Below are positions 45,697-55,561 of a stretch of DNA of 64,000 nucleotides, in pieces (position 1 is the stretch's first letter; every line of letters begins with the position of its first letter). The notes under the pieces are model-generated. The model had not been told where the DNA came from and ran no database searches. It saw only the letters and a list, made by a program, of their open reading frames with translations. The stretch is taken from NCBI RefSeq assembly GCF_007992495.1, contig NZ_BKAJ01000068.1, forward strand, positions 1-64,000, in the 5' to 3' direction. The DNA is from Reyranella soli. GTDB lineage: Bacteria; Pseudomonadota; Alphaproteobacteria; Reyranellales; Reyranellaceae. Made by a program: the position numbers and the translations under genes.

Positions 45697-48336
45697 CTAG
45701 CTCCGTTTGATCTCGAGGTCGTTCCACGGCTTGAAGCCGTTGGTGATCCCGTAGAGCGCCGGGCCCAATCGCGGGAAATGACGCAGCAGCATGGTCACCA
45801 GGCTGTTGTTGATCACCCAGTCGATGCCGGCCGCGGTGTAGACGTCCGCCGTGAAGTCCTTGGCGATGAAGCGATCGCTCTTCAGCCGCCGCGACGCCAT
45901 CAGGATGAATATGCGGAAGGCGGTGTCGCTGAAGCCGAAGCCGGGCGGCGGAGTCTCGCAGAACAGACCGACCATCAGATCGACGCGGTCGACATTGTCC
46001 TGTCCGTTGGTCTGGCCGTACAGGCGGCGCAGCTCCTCCGGCAGGCCCGGATGAAGCGGGTTCGCCAGATCGTCGAAGCTCGTGATCGGCTTCTTGTGCA
46101 GGAACTTCAGGAAGCGGTTATAGCGTGGCACGCCGCGCTCGCGGTCGCGCACGATGTCGATCGTTGCGAGGTCGACCACCTCGCCGTTGGGACGGATGAG
46201 CTCGCGCAGCAAGTTGGGATAGTTGTGCACGGTGATGGCGCCCGGATGGGCGACACCGAAGGAGTAGAAGACGTCGGTGAAGTCCCAGCCATCGCGCTTG
46301 AAGACGCCGAGCTCGTCGATGTTGCCGATGACGCCCTCGCTGTTGTCCAGCGTGGCCAGCAGCCGGCCGTCGGTCGCCGAGCGCACCGGCAGGTCGTCGC
46401 GCATCAGGGGATGCAGCCGGTAGACCGAGACGAACTCCTCGGTGAGGCAATAGTCGGCGCCGTTGTGGTCGACGCCCGACAGCGGCATGCCGGAGAACGC
46501 CTCGTTCTCACTGATGCGGCCGATGGCGCGATACAGCCGCTCGGTCTGCAGCCCCCACCAGTTGGCCTTCATGCCGATCTGCAGTGCCGGATGCGACAGG
46601 ATGGCGGGCGTCCATTCGACAGTGTGGATCTTGGCCATCAGCGCCGCGTTGACCATGCGCGCGCCATGGAACAGCCGGTCACCGTCCCAGTCGGGATTGT
46701 GGCGCTTGAGCTCGTCGCAGATCGCATTGTGCTCGCGCGCGAACAGGGTGTGCAGCAGGCTGAGCCCCGCCCACCAGTTGCCCGAGAAGCCGGTCAGCGC
46801 CGTCTCCAGCTTGTCGTCGAGCGCGCTGGGGTCGATCACCAGGTTGTCCCCGTCGAGATAGAGCTTGCCGTCGGGCATCGGCTGGCCGGTCTGCACAAGC
46901 TTGCCGTTCTCCAGCCGGCGCTGGGCGCGCAGCCGGTCGGTGGTCTGGCGGTCGCTGCCGTAGATCTGCGAGGCGTCCCACCAGTGCGATTCGGCATTGG
47001 CGTAGCTCGGCGGATATTTCAGCTTCCCGCCATTCTCAGCCCTCTCTCGCGCATAGTCGCGCGTCGGGTCGGGACGCGTGCGCCGGATCTTCATCGGGCA
47101 GGCGCGCTCACGCCACGGATCGTTGTCGGCGAGGTCCACATGGAGCGGATCTTCCGCGACCGGCTCACCATGATTGAACCAGTCGTGGGTCTCGAACTGG
47201 ATCCAGGCTGCGGCCAAGTAGTTGAGCGTGGTCGCCGGGATGAAGGTCTTGCGCGCCAGCAGATCGCTGCTGATCAGACGCGGACTCGGCGTCATCAAGG
47301 CCGGCCCCTCCTCCGGAAAAGCTTCCTTCAGGGGGATGTTGCGGCCGAACCGGGCGCCCGGGTTGCTCTTGGTGAAATACATGCTGTTGGCGTTCTCGCC
47401 ACGTCCCGGGTCGCTTGAGCTGCCCATCTCTGGCTTCGACAAGTCATTGTACAGGCCGTCGAGGTTGCGCTGCATGAGGTCGCAGGACTGGAACGGCGGC
47501 AGCGTGGCGAGGCCCGCCGGGTTGGAGACCGGGATGATCGACGTGTCGTGCAGGTTCTTCTCCCGCAGCACGACGCGCAACGCGCCAATATTGAAGACCG
47601 CCCACCAGGTCGACAGGCGATGCCAAGGCCACACGAGGTTGATGGCCTGGAAGAACCACTTGTAGATGTGCCCGCCGACCGAGGCGTGATCGAAGGGATA
47701 GACCACGACGCGATAGATCGCGGAGGCGATCGCCGCCAGGAGGAGCAGGATCCCGCCGGTGCGCACATAGCCGTTGCTGGAGAACACGATCGAGGCAATC
47801 AGCGCCGCACCGAAGATCAAGTTGGTGAGTATCCAGCGCTCGATGCGCACCCAACGCGGCGTCGGGCGGGCGGCCAGCGCGATCACCCAGGCGATCACGA
47901 CGTCGACCGTCCACCATAGCGACATCACAGTGTCGCCGCCCGGATTGGTAACGCGCGGCGGTGTTTGCGTATCGTGGAAGACGCGCTCGATGCTGCCCAG
48001 CACGTCGTGGACGCCGAACCACAGATGCAGGGCGAAGAACAGCCAAGCCGCCGTCCAGAACATCAGCCAGCACGGGCCACCGGCCCGGCGCCGCAGGATG
48101 AAGGCGCTGATCGCGGGAATGAGCAGCAGGATCGACACGAAGATCGTGTTGATCGTCAGGTAGTACCAGACGTCGGGTGTGCTGGTGCCCTTCCAGGGAT
48201 TGGAGAGCGGCGGCAGATGCCCACTCGCCAGCCAGCGCTGCATCTGCATCGCCTGGAAGTCGGCAGCCCACCAGGCCCCGGCCATCAGCAGCAAGACGAG
48301 AACAACGACGAACTTGAAAAGGTGTCGACTAGGCAT
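45697..48336 (-). CDS. Membrane-anchored animal-type heme peroxidase (cyclooxygenase/alpha-dioxygenase-like)
   Basis: An 879-residue protein. The first 215 residues contain about five or six membrane helices, an unusual fusion. Residues about 280-860 are an animal heme peroxidase domain: distal His384 in FETHDWF, LLHTLFAREHNAICDEL near 527-543, and VYRLHPL with His642 as the expected proximal ligand. Tyr639 sits three residues before it, as Tyr385 and His388 do in prostaglandin synthase, so the tyrosyl radical needed for fatty-acid oxygenation can be present. DRERGVPRYNRF is at 731-742. A GAGGGGAGAG site precedes the ATG. It is the centre of a cluster with oxidase, lyase and diiron genes. Confidence 0.88.
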   Translation of the reverse strand: MPSRHLFKFVVVLVLLLMAGAWWAADFQAMQMQRWLASGHLPPLSNPWKGTSTPDVWYYLTINTIFVSILLLIPAISAFILRRRAGGPCWLMFWTAAWLFFALHLWFGVHDVLGSIERVFHDTQTPPRVTNPGGDTVMSLWWTVDVVIAWVIALAARPTPRWVRIERWILTNLIFGAALIASIVFSSNGYVRTGGILLLLAAIASAIYRVVVYPFDHASVGGHIYKWFFQAINLVWPWHRLSTWWAVFNIGALRVVLREKNLHDTSIIPVSNPAGLATLPPFQSCDLMQRNLDGLYNDLSKPEMGSSSDPGRGENANSMYFTKSNPGARFGRNIPLKEAFPEEGPALMTPSPRLISSDLLARKTFIPATTLNYLAAAWIQFETHDWFNHGEPVAEDPLHVDLADNDPWRERACPMKIRRTRPDPTRDYARERAENGGKLKYPPSYANAESHWWDASQIYGSDRQTTDRLRAQRRLENGKLVQTGQPMPDGKLYLDGDNLVIDPSALDDKLETALTGFSGNWWAGLSLLHTLFAREHNAICDELKRHNPDWDGDRLFHGARMVNAALMAKIHTVEWTPAILSHPALQIGMKANWWGLQTERLYRAIGRISENEAFSGMPLSGVDHNGADYCLTEEFVSVYRLHPLMRDDLPVRSATDGRLLATLDNSEGVIGNIDELGVFKRDGWDFTDVFYSFGVAHPGAITVHNYPNLLRELIRPNGEVVDLATIDIVRDRERGVPRYNRFLKFLHKKPITSFDDLANPLHPGLPEELRRLYGQTNGQDNVDRVDLMVGLFCETPPPGFGFSDTAFRIFILMASRRLKSDRFIAKDFTADVYTAAGIDWVINNSLVTMLLRHFPRLGPALYGITNGFKPWNDLEIKRS

Positions 48337-48430
48337 GAGGCTCTCCCCTCAGCGTCAAACCGACGGCAGCGTGAAGCTCTTCAGCGAATAGCAAAAGTCT
48401 TCTTTGCGCATACTCGAACGCGTTTCAGGA

Positions 48431-48446
48431 GGTGACAAAAGTCACC
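48431..48446. promoter_or_regulatory. Perfect palindrome upstream of the heme peroxidase gene
   Basis: GGTGAC-AAAA-GTCACC lies between the GMC oxidase stop and the heme peroxidase start, 95-110 bases upstream of the latter. It has the size and symmetry of a dimeric regulator site. A terminator is less likely, because the following bases are not a T-run on either strand. Confidence 0.4.
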
Positions 48447-48461
48447 GACAGCTCGGGCCGC

Positions 48462-49964
<1,503 letters not shown>

Positions 49965-50384
49965 TCAAGCGCGCCCCGGTAGCCGACGCGCATGCAGCAG
50001 GACGTTGCCCTCGAGCTTCGACGGCAGGTAGTTGATCCGTTGCTGGACGCTCTCCTGGCCGTAGTAGCCGAGGTAGATCAGGGTCTTGAGGCCCCAGATG
50101 CCGACGCGCACCAGCCGGATCGGGAACGCCTCCAGAAGATGCAGCAGGCTCGCCTGCCAACCGGCGGGCAGCAGCGTCATCCAGCCGAGGCCCAGCAAAA
50201 GCAGCTTGAACGCGATCTGCTGCAGGCGCGGGCGCGGCTGTAGCTGCCCGTCGACGGCGTCGACCATGGCGTCGATCGATTGGGCAGAAGCGGTAGCCGT
50301 CTCCGGAACGATACAGGTGGCAAGGCGAACCAGGATTCGCCGCTGCCATGCCTTCAGCACGGGTCGCCGTTGGCGAGCGTCCAT
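49965..50384 (-). CDS. Small membrane protein paired with the GMC oxidase
   Basis: A 139-residue protein. Residues 10-50 are helical with RRILVRLATCIVPET, followed by a hydrophobic region (about 55-75, KLLLLGLGWMTLLPAG) and LLHLLEAFPIRLVRVGIWGL with KTLIYLGYYGQESV. This resembles the N-terminal region of full-length long-chain fatty alcohol oxidases (which plants carry in the same chain as the GMC domain), so it may be a detached N-terminal subunit or membrane anchor. That similarity is from memory and is the main uncertainty. It is encoded directly upstream of the GMC gene. Confidence 0.65.
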   Translation of the reverse strand: MDARQRRPVLKAWQRRILVRLATCIVPETATASAQSIDAMVDAVDGQLQPRPRLQQIAFKLLLLGLGWMTLLPAGWQASLLHLLEAFPIRLVRVGIWGLKTLIYLGYYGQESVQQRINYLPSKLEGNVLLHARRLPGRA

Positions 50385-50489
50385 TCGGGCCTCCGCAGTC
50401 TGGACACCTCACGCAATGCTACGCCCCTTACAGGATACTCCCTGCAAGGGTCGGTGGCGAATGCCACACAGACGACCGGAAACGTGCCC

Positions 50490-51473
50490 TCAGGCGGCGA
50501 GCTTGATGCCGAAAGACTGCAGGCTGGGCGTGATGCGCTCGGTGAGCAGCCCGACCTTGCGCAGGTTGCGCACCAGGCCGTCATGCAGGTCGCGGCGGAA
50601 GTACTTGCGGAAGGCGGTCTCGTCGCCGCCGGCCGCGCGCTCGCGCCGGAACTGCTTGATCTCGTCGAGCTCGGCCTTGCCGAAGCCCATGTCCTGGTAG
50701 GCGCCCAGCGGGAAGATGCCGCCCAGCGTGCGGCTCAGCGCCCACACGGCGAAGTCCTCCATCTCGCGATGCTCGGCTTCGGTCGCCTGGCCGACGATCT
50801 CGGGCAGTGACAGCATGGCGAAGCCCATGTGACGCGCCTCGTCCTGCAGGATGCGGCGGCAGACCTGGCGGAGCACGGGATCCTTCGACGATTCGGCCAG
50901 CATGCGGAACAGCGACACCGCGAAGGTCTCGGCGACGAGCTGCAGGCCGATCGTCTTGAGGTACCAGGACGAGGTGCTGAGCAGCGTGTCGAAGATCTCC
51001 TTGACGTTACCGCCCAGCCCGTAGGTCTCGCCATCCAGCCTGAGCTCGAGATAGCGCTGCAGCACCTCGTTGTGACGCGCCTCGTCGGCGACCTGAGTCG
51101 CCTGGAACAGCTTGGCGTCCTGGCCCTGCACGCAGTCGACAAGCTGGCTGCACAGCAGCATGGCGCCATGCTCGCCCTGCACCAGGGTCGAGAGCCGCCA
51201 GCGCGTGATGCGGTGGTTGAGCTCGACGCGGTCGGCTTCCGACATGGCGTCCCAGAAACGCGTGCCGTGGATGTCGACAAGGTCGTCGGAGATCAGCCCG
51301 CCATCGCCTTCCAGCGGCGCCGCCCACTCGATATCGGTGGCGGCGTTCCACTGATCGATCTTGGCCTGCTCGTAGAGCCGGCGCAGATCGGCCTGCTCGC
51401 TGGCGTAGTCGTGGAGAAAGTGCGCCGTGCTGCGCGTATCGACCTGATGTCCGTTGGCCACCCGTTCCTCCAT
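50490..51473 (-). CDS. Ferritin-like diiron protein
   Basis: A 327-residue helical protein with a complete set of carboxylate-bridged diiron ligands: Glu101 (GEHGAM), Glu131 and His134 (DEARH), Glu182 (AETF), Glu212 and His215 (second DEARH). Such centres activate oxygen in fatty-acid desaturases, N-oxygenases and aldehyde-deformylating or hydroxylating enzymes. Its family name is not known to me. It is the first gene of the minus-strand cluster, 105 bases upstream of the small membrane protein gene; an oxygenase or oxidase role on the same substrate as the peroxidase is inferred. Confidence 0.82.
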   Translation of the reverse strand: MEERVANGHQVDTRSTAHFLHDYASEQADLRRLYEQAKIDQWNAATDIEWAAPLEGDGGLISDDLVDIHGTRFWDAMSEADRVELNHRITRWRLSTLVQGEHGAMLLCSQLVDCVQGQDAKLFQATQVADEARHNEVLQRYLELRLDGETYGLGGNVKEIFDTLLSTSSWYLKTIGLQLVAETFAVSLFRMLAESSKDPVLRQVCRRILQDEARHMGFAMLSLPEIVGQATEAEHREMEDFAVWALSRTLGGIFPLGAYQDMGFGKAELDEIKQFRRERAAGGDETAFRKYFRRDLHDGLVRNLRKVGLLTERITPSLQSFGIKLAA

Positions 51474-51516
51474 GTCTCTATTTGGGAGGAAGGGTAAACC
51501 TAAAACTTGTTAGAAA

Positions 51517-51963
51517 CTAGACCGCCGGATGCACATTGCGCCTGCTCAGTCGCAACAGCGAAGCGGTCGCCCGGTCGTCCTCGGCCGGTTGGTAAACCAC
51601 GCTGAAAAGCGTCCGGGTCTTGGCCAAAGCCTCGCCGAACCCCTTCTGGTCGCTCTCGAAGGAGTCGAAGCCGCAGCGCAGCATGAACGGCAGCTGGTCC
51701 TGCAGCACGCCGCCGGTGGCGCGCAATTCGCCGGTGTAGCCCAGCCGGCCGCGCAGCAGGCGCGCCTGGCTATAAGCCCGGCCGTCGCTGAACTTGGGGA
51801 AACTGAGCACGATCAGGCGGAGCCGACCGACATGCGGCGCCAGATCCTCGACCGGGTCGGTGTTGGCGAGCGACACCGCGGGCCAGGCCGGCCGCTGCTG
51901 CCAGTCGGCGAACGGCAGCGGCTCGAGGATGGTGGTGCTCCCCGTCTCGCTAAACAGCGGCAT
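51517..51963 (-). CDS. DUF934 family protein of the sulfite reductase operon
   Basis: A 148-residue protein of DUF934, a family almost always encoded next to assimilatory sulfite reductase. Visible family parts are the central GRLRLIVLSFPKFSDGRAYS, with LLRGRLGYTGELRATGGVLQ and DQLPFMLRCGFDSFE after it. The function is unknown. The ATG at 51963 is chosen because the frame upstream is antisense-like; it overlaps the 3' end of cysI by 14 bases. It is the last gene of the operon. Confidence 0.9.
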   Translation of the reverse strand: MPLFSETGSTTILEPLPFADWQQRPAWPAVSLANTDPVEDLAPHVGRLRLIVLSFPKFSDGRAYSQARLLRGRLGYTGELRATGGVLQDQLPFMLRCGFDSFESDQKGFGEALAKTRTLFSVVYQPAEDDRATASLLRLSRRNVHPAV

Positions 51964-53641
51964 AGACTCGCTCCTTGAACGGCTGGGCGCCGATGCGCCG
52001 ATAGGTATCGACGAAGCGCTCGCCGTCGCTGCGCGCATCGAGATAGGTGTGGACCAGGGCATCGACAGCCTCGACAACCTTGTCGGCGGTCACGGCCGGA
52101 CCCAGGATCGCGCCTATCGCCGTCTTGCCAAAATCGACGTCGCCACCCAGGCTCAGCTGGTAGAGCTCGACCCCGTTCTTGTCGACGCCGAGGATGCCGA
52201 TGTGGCCGACGTGATGATGGCCGCACGCGTTGATGCAGCCCGAGATCTTGATCTTGAGATCGCCGATGTCGTGCTGCCGCGCGAGCTCGGCGAAGTGGTT
52301 GGAGATGCGCTGCGCCACCGGGATCGAGCGCGCATTGGCCAGCGCGCAATAGTCCAACCCCGGGCAGGCGATGATGTCGGTGATCTTGCCGACATTGGCT
52401 TCGGCGAAGCCCAACCGTCCCAGCGCGCGCCACACCGCCGGCAGGTCCTCGACCGCGACATGCGGCAGGACCAGGTTCTGCTCGTGGCTGACGCGGATCT
52501 CGCCCTGGCTGTAGGCGTCGGCGATATCGGCCACGCCCTCCATCTGCACGGCGCTGGCGTCGCCCGGCGGCGCGCCGGCGGGCTTCAGCGACGCGGTGAC
52601 GATGCGGTAGCCCGCCATGCGGTGCGGCGCCACGTTGGATTTCAGCCACAACGCGAAGTCGCGATCTTCAAGCTTCAGTCCCTCGACCTCGGCCACGACG
52701 GCCGGGCGATGCGGCAGGGGCGGCGGCGCGAACTGGCGCGCGATCGCTTCGATGGTCTCGGCCGGCAGCTTCAGCGCACCGTCCTTGATCGCGGCATACT
52801 CGGCCTCGACCTCCTCGCGCATCTTCTCGGCGCCGATCTCATGCACGAGGATCTTGATGCGCGCCTTGTAGAGGTTGTCGCGGCGGCCATAGCGGTTGTA
52901 GACGCGCAGCGTCGCCTCGAGATAGGCCAAAAGCTCGTCGCGCGGCAGGAACTCACGCAGCGTCTTGCCGATCATCGGCGTGCGGCCGAGGCCGCCGCCC
53001 ACGATCACCTCGAAGCCGACCTCGCCCGCCTCGTTCGCCCACAGGCGCAGGCCGATATCGTGCACGCGCACGGCGGCGCGGTCGTTGGGCGAGCCGGTGA
53101 TGGCGATCTTGAACTTCCTGGGGAGGAAGCTGAATTCGGGATGCAGCGTCGACCACTGGCGCACGATCTCGCACCAGATGCGCGGATCCTCGATCTCGTC
53201 GACGGCAGCGCCGGCATAATGGTCGGCAGTGACGTTGCGGATGCAGTTGCCCGAGGTCTGGATGGCGTGCATGTCGACGTCGGCCAGGGCGGCCAGGGCG
53301 TCAGGGGCGTCCTGGAGCTTGATCCAGTTGAGCTGCAGGTTCTGGCGCGTCGTGAAGTGGCCGTAGCCGCGGTCATACTTGCGCGAGATGTCCGCGAGCT
53401 TGCGCAGCTGGCGCGACGACAGCGTGCCGTAGGGGATGGCGATGCGCAGCATGTAGGCGTGGAGCTGCAGGTAGAGCCCGTTGGTAAGACGCAGCGGCTT
53501 GAACTGCTCTTCGGTGAGCTCGCCCGCGATGCGCCGGCGCACCTGGTCACGGAACTGCTCCACGCGCTCGCCGACCAGCGCACGGTCGTAGTCGTCGTAC
53601 TGGTAGAAGTGCTTCGGCTGGTAGAAATGGGTATCAGGCAT
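51950..53641 (-). CDS. cysI: Assimilatory sulfite (or nitrite) reductase hemoprotein
   Basis: A 563-residue siroheme/Fe4S4 enzyme with two repeated ferredoxin-like and reductase domains. The cluster and siroheme ligands are in CPGLDYCALANARS and SGCINACGHHHVG near residues 420-475; the N-terminal part has YGHFTTRQNLQLNW. The operon context (cysG, DUF2849, DUF934) makes sulfite to sulfide the likely reaction; a nitrite role cannot be excluded from sequence. The ATG at 53641 overlaps the DUF2849 stop by eight bases; an earlier start at 53662 would extend into that gene. Confidence 0.93.
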   Translation of the reverse strand: MPDTHFYQPKHFYQYDDYDRALVGERVEQFRDQVRRRIAGELTEEQFKPLRLTNGLYLQLHAYMLRIAIPYGTLSSRQLRKLADISRKYDRGYGHFTTRQNLQLNWIKLQDAPDALAALADVDMHAIQTSGNCIRNVTADHYAGAAVDEIEDPRIWCEIVRQWSTLHPEFSFLPRKFKIAITGSPNDRAAVRVHDIGLRLWANEAGEVGFEVIVGGGLGRTPMIGKTLREFLPRDELLAYLEATLRVYNRYGRRDNLYKARIKILVHEIGAEKMREEVEAEYAAIKDGALKLPAETIEAIARQFAPPPLPHRPAVVAEVEGLKLEDRDFALWLKSNVAPHRMAGYRIVTASLKPAGAPPGDASAVQMEGVADIADAYSQGEIRVSHEQNLVLPHVAVEDLPAVWRALGRLGFAEANVGKITDIIACPGLDYCALANARSIPVAQRISNHFAELARQHDIGDLKIKISGCINACGHHHVGHIGILGVDKNGVELYQLSLGGDVDFGKTAIGAILGPAVTADKVVEAVDALVHTYLDARSDGERFVDTYRRIGAQPFKERVYAAV

Positions 53642-53948
53642 AACGCACCGCATCGGCGGCAATGGCGTCGAAGGTGAGGCCCGAGACGCGGATCTTCTCG
53701 CGCAGACTGATCGGTTCGAAGCGGCCGTCGTCGTCCTCGATCACCGCCACCAGGAAGGGATCGATCACGTCGAAGGCCTCGGCGCGGGCGCGCTCCAGCA
53801 GGATCTCGCCGGCCCGCTTGTCGCGCGCCACCGCGGCGAGCTCGAACCGCGTCGTCCACTGGCCCGCATCGTCGAGGAACACCACGACGCCGTCGACCAG
53901 GCGGTTGGCGGACGCGACCGACAGGTCACCGCTGAGATTCTTCGCCAT
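53634..53948 (-). CDS. DUF2849 family protein
   Basis: A 104-residue protein of DUF2849, found between cysG and the sulfite reductase gene in alphaproteobacteria. Visible: ANRLVDGVVVFLDDAGQW and, in the middle, EAFDVIDPFLVAVIEDDDGR. The function is not established; a small accessory role in sulfite reduction is presumed from its constant position. Its ATG shares a base with the cysG stop and its stop overlaps the cysI start, so all four genes are very tightly coupled. Confidence 0.9.
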   Translation of the reverse strand: MAKNLSGDLSVASANRLVDGVVVFLDDAGQWTTRFELAAVARDKRAGEILLERARAEAFDVIDPFLVAVIEDDDGRFEPISLREKIRVSGLTFDAIAADAVRYA

Positions 53949-55285
53949 CAGGACACCTTTGCCAAAGACGGTTGTTCGGCAGCGGCCAATGCGGCCACCT
54001 CGCCGACGATGATGAGGCTGGGACCGGCGTCGTCGCGGGTATGAGAGGCCGCGAGCCGCGTCAGGTCGGAGAGACGACCGGTGGAAACACGTTCGTCAGG
54101 CCGCGTGCCGTTCTCGACAATGGCGACCGGCGTTGCCGGATCAGCACCCGCGTTCAGCAGGCGATCGCGCACCGAAGCCGCCTCCGAGGCGCCCATGTAG
54201 ATGGCAAGCGTGTGGCCCTGCGCGGCCAGTGCCGGCCACGTTGCTTCGCGGCTGCCGTCAGCGCTGTGGCCCGAGACGAAGGTGACGGCCGAAGCGAGCC
54301 TGCGATGGGTGAGCGGAATGCCGACCGACGCGGCGCAGCCCAGGGCGGCGGTGATGCCCGGCACGACCGCGACCGGCAGGCCCGCCTCGCGCAGGGCCTC
54401 CAGCTCCTCGCCGCCGCGGCCGAACACGAACGGATCGCCCGCCTTCAGGCGCACCACCGTCTGGCCGGCGCGCACGCGGCGGACCAACTCGGCGTTGATC
54501 TCGTCCTGCGTCCAGCGCGCAAAGCCCTTGCGCTTGCCGACGGCCAGAAGCTCGGCGTCGCGACGGGCGCGCGCCAGAACAGCCGGCGGCACGAGGTCAT
54601 CGTGCAAGATGGCATCGGCTTCGCGCAGGAGCTGCGCCGCCTTCAAGGTCAGGAGATCGGGATCGCCGGGGCCGGCGCCGATGATATGGGCGATGCCCAC
54701 CGGCGCCAGCCGGCGGCGGGCGTCGTCGAGCTCGCTCAGCGCGGCGCGGCGGGCGGCGGCATCGTCGCCGGCCAGGGCCAGGAGGGCCGCCGGGCCCTCG
54801 ACCAGCCGGCGCCAGAAGGTGCGGCGGCGGGCGGGGTCGACGATCAGGGCGTTCGCCTGGGCGCGGAAGGTCGACGCGAGCTTGGCGAGGCTGCCGATGC
54901 GCTCGGGCAGCACCGCCTCGATGCGGCCGCGCAGCGTCGCCGCCAAGGTCGGCGAGGCCCCGCCGGTCGAGATCGCCACCACGACGTCGTCACGATCGAC
55001 GATCGCCGGCAGGATGAAATCGCAGAGCGCCGGACGGTCGGCCACGTTCACCGGTACGCCGAGCGACTTGGCGACGCGCTGGGCCACCGTGTCGTGCTCA
55101 AGATCGCCGGTGGCAATGAAGACGGCGGCCGCGCCACGCAGATCATCAACGCGGATGTCGGCAAGCTGGCGCACCGCGGCGCCGGCCGAGCGCGCCAGGG
55201 CCGCACGACGGTCGGCGGCAGGCCCCTCGCCCACCACCACGACCTTGCGGCCTGAAAGATTGAAGAACAACGGCAGGTGCTTCAC
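53948..55285 (-). CDS. cysG: Siroheme synthase (multifunctional)
   Basis: A 445-residue fusion. The N-terminal part (KHLPLFFNLSGRKVVVVGEG, with the NAD site) is precorrin-2 dehydrogenase/sirohydrochlorin ferrochelatase; the C-terminal part (GAGPGDPDLLTLKA, LKAGDPFVFGRGGEEL, VVPGITAALG) is uroporphyrinogen-III methyltransferase. It makes the siroheme needed by the sulfite reductase two genes later. The start is GTG at 55285, which overlaps the stop of a 36-codon upstream frame (GTGA); an open frame continues further upstream but lacks similarity. Confidence 0.94.
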   Translation of the reverse strand: MKHLPLFFNLSGRKVVVVGEGPAADRRAALARSAGAAVRQLADIRVDDLRGAAAVFIATGDLEHDTVAQRVAKSLGVPVNVADRPALCDFILPAIVDRDDVVVAISTGGASPTLAATLRGRIEAVLPERIGSLAKLASTFRAQANALIVDPARRRTFWRRLVEGPAALLALAGDDAAARRAALSELDDARRRLAPVGIAHIIGAGPGDPDLLTLKAAQLLREADAILHDDLVPPAVLARARRDAELLAVGKRKGFARWTQDEINAELVRRVRAGQTVVRLKAGDPFVFGRGGEELEALREAGLPVAVVPGITAALGCAASVGIPLTHRRLASAVTFVSGHSADGSREATWPALAAQGHTLAIYMGASEAASVRDRLLNAGADPATPVAIVENGTRPDERVSTGRLSDLTRLAASHTRDDAGPSLIIVGEVAALAAAEQPSLAKVS

Positions 55286-55392
55286 AACACGGCGACCCGC
55301 AGCAGCACGTGGAACCCCAGCAGGGCCGCCGCCTGGCTGGCGGCGAACACCCAGGGTCTTGCTCCCGGAAAACGCTCGAAAAACTGGGACAT
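55282..55392 (-). CDS. Possible 36-residue membrane leader protein
   Basis: A short frame whose stop overlaps the GTG start of cysG by four bases. It encodes MSQFFERFPGARPWVFAASQ followed by a hydrophobic C-terminal part (about residues 18-36), compatible with one membrane helix. GGAG lies eight bases before the ATG at 55392. The overlap suggests that its translation feeds ribosomes to the weak GTG start of cysG. No family is recognised. Confidence 0.45.
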   Translation of the reverse strand: MSQFFERFPGARPWVFAASQAAALLGFHVLLRVAVL

Positions 55393-55463
55393 ACGCGGGA
55401 CTCCGGCTGATCCTTCCGATCTGGCGTGTCTTCGCATATTCGCCATGACTTGAATTACCGAAG

Positions 55464-55542
55464 GTCCCGCGGGACGGAGCATTTCTTGCCACCGGGTGGC
55501 CCACGGAAGAAATTTTTCCTCCCCCTTGACGGTCCGCGGACC
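55464..55542. promoter_or_regulatory. Two 12-bp perfect palindromes in the cysG-hsp20 divergent region
   Basis: GTCCCGCGGGAC (55464-55475) and GGTCCGCGGACC (55531-55542) are perfect palindromes of similar sequence, 67 bases apart between the divergent cysG operon and Hsp20 gene. Between them 55481-55513 forms a hairpin (ATTTCTT...AAGAAAT with inner GCCAC/GTGGC) followed by T residues. They may be two sites for one dimeric regulator. Confidence 0.4.
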
Positions 55543-55553
55543 CTCCCTAAATC
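55525..55553 (+). promoter_or_regulatory. Putative RpoH-type heat-shock promoter
   Basis: CTTGAC (55525-55530) and CCTAAATC (55546-55553), 15 bases apart, resemble the alphaproteobacterial RpoH promoter (CTTGAC...CCTATNT). The spacing is slightly short, and the boxes could also be read as a housekeeping promoter. It would start transcription near 55560, just ahead of the RNA thermometer. Confidence 0.4.
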
Positions 55554-55561
55554 AACGTCGT

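Noticed and set aside
44055..45710. 551-codon plus-strand frame opposite the ThDP enzyme
   Set aside because: Antisense shadow of a gene with intact catalytic motifs; no ribosome site.
48431..48446. Intrinsic terminator
   Set aside because: Stem only six bases, and no T-run follows on either strand.
51794..53677. 627-codon plus-strand frame opposite cysI
   Set aside because: Antisense shadow; cysI motifs are clear.
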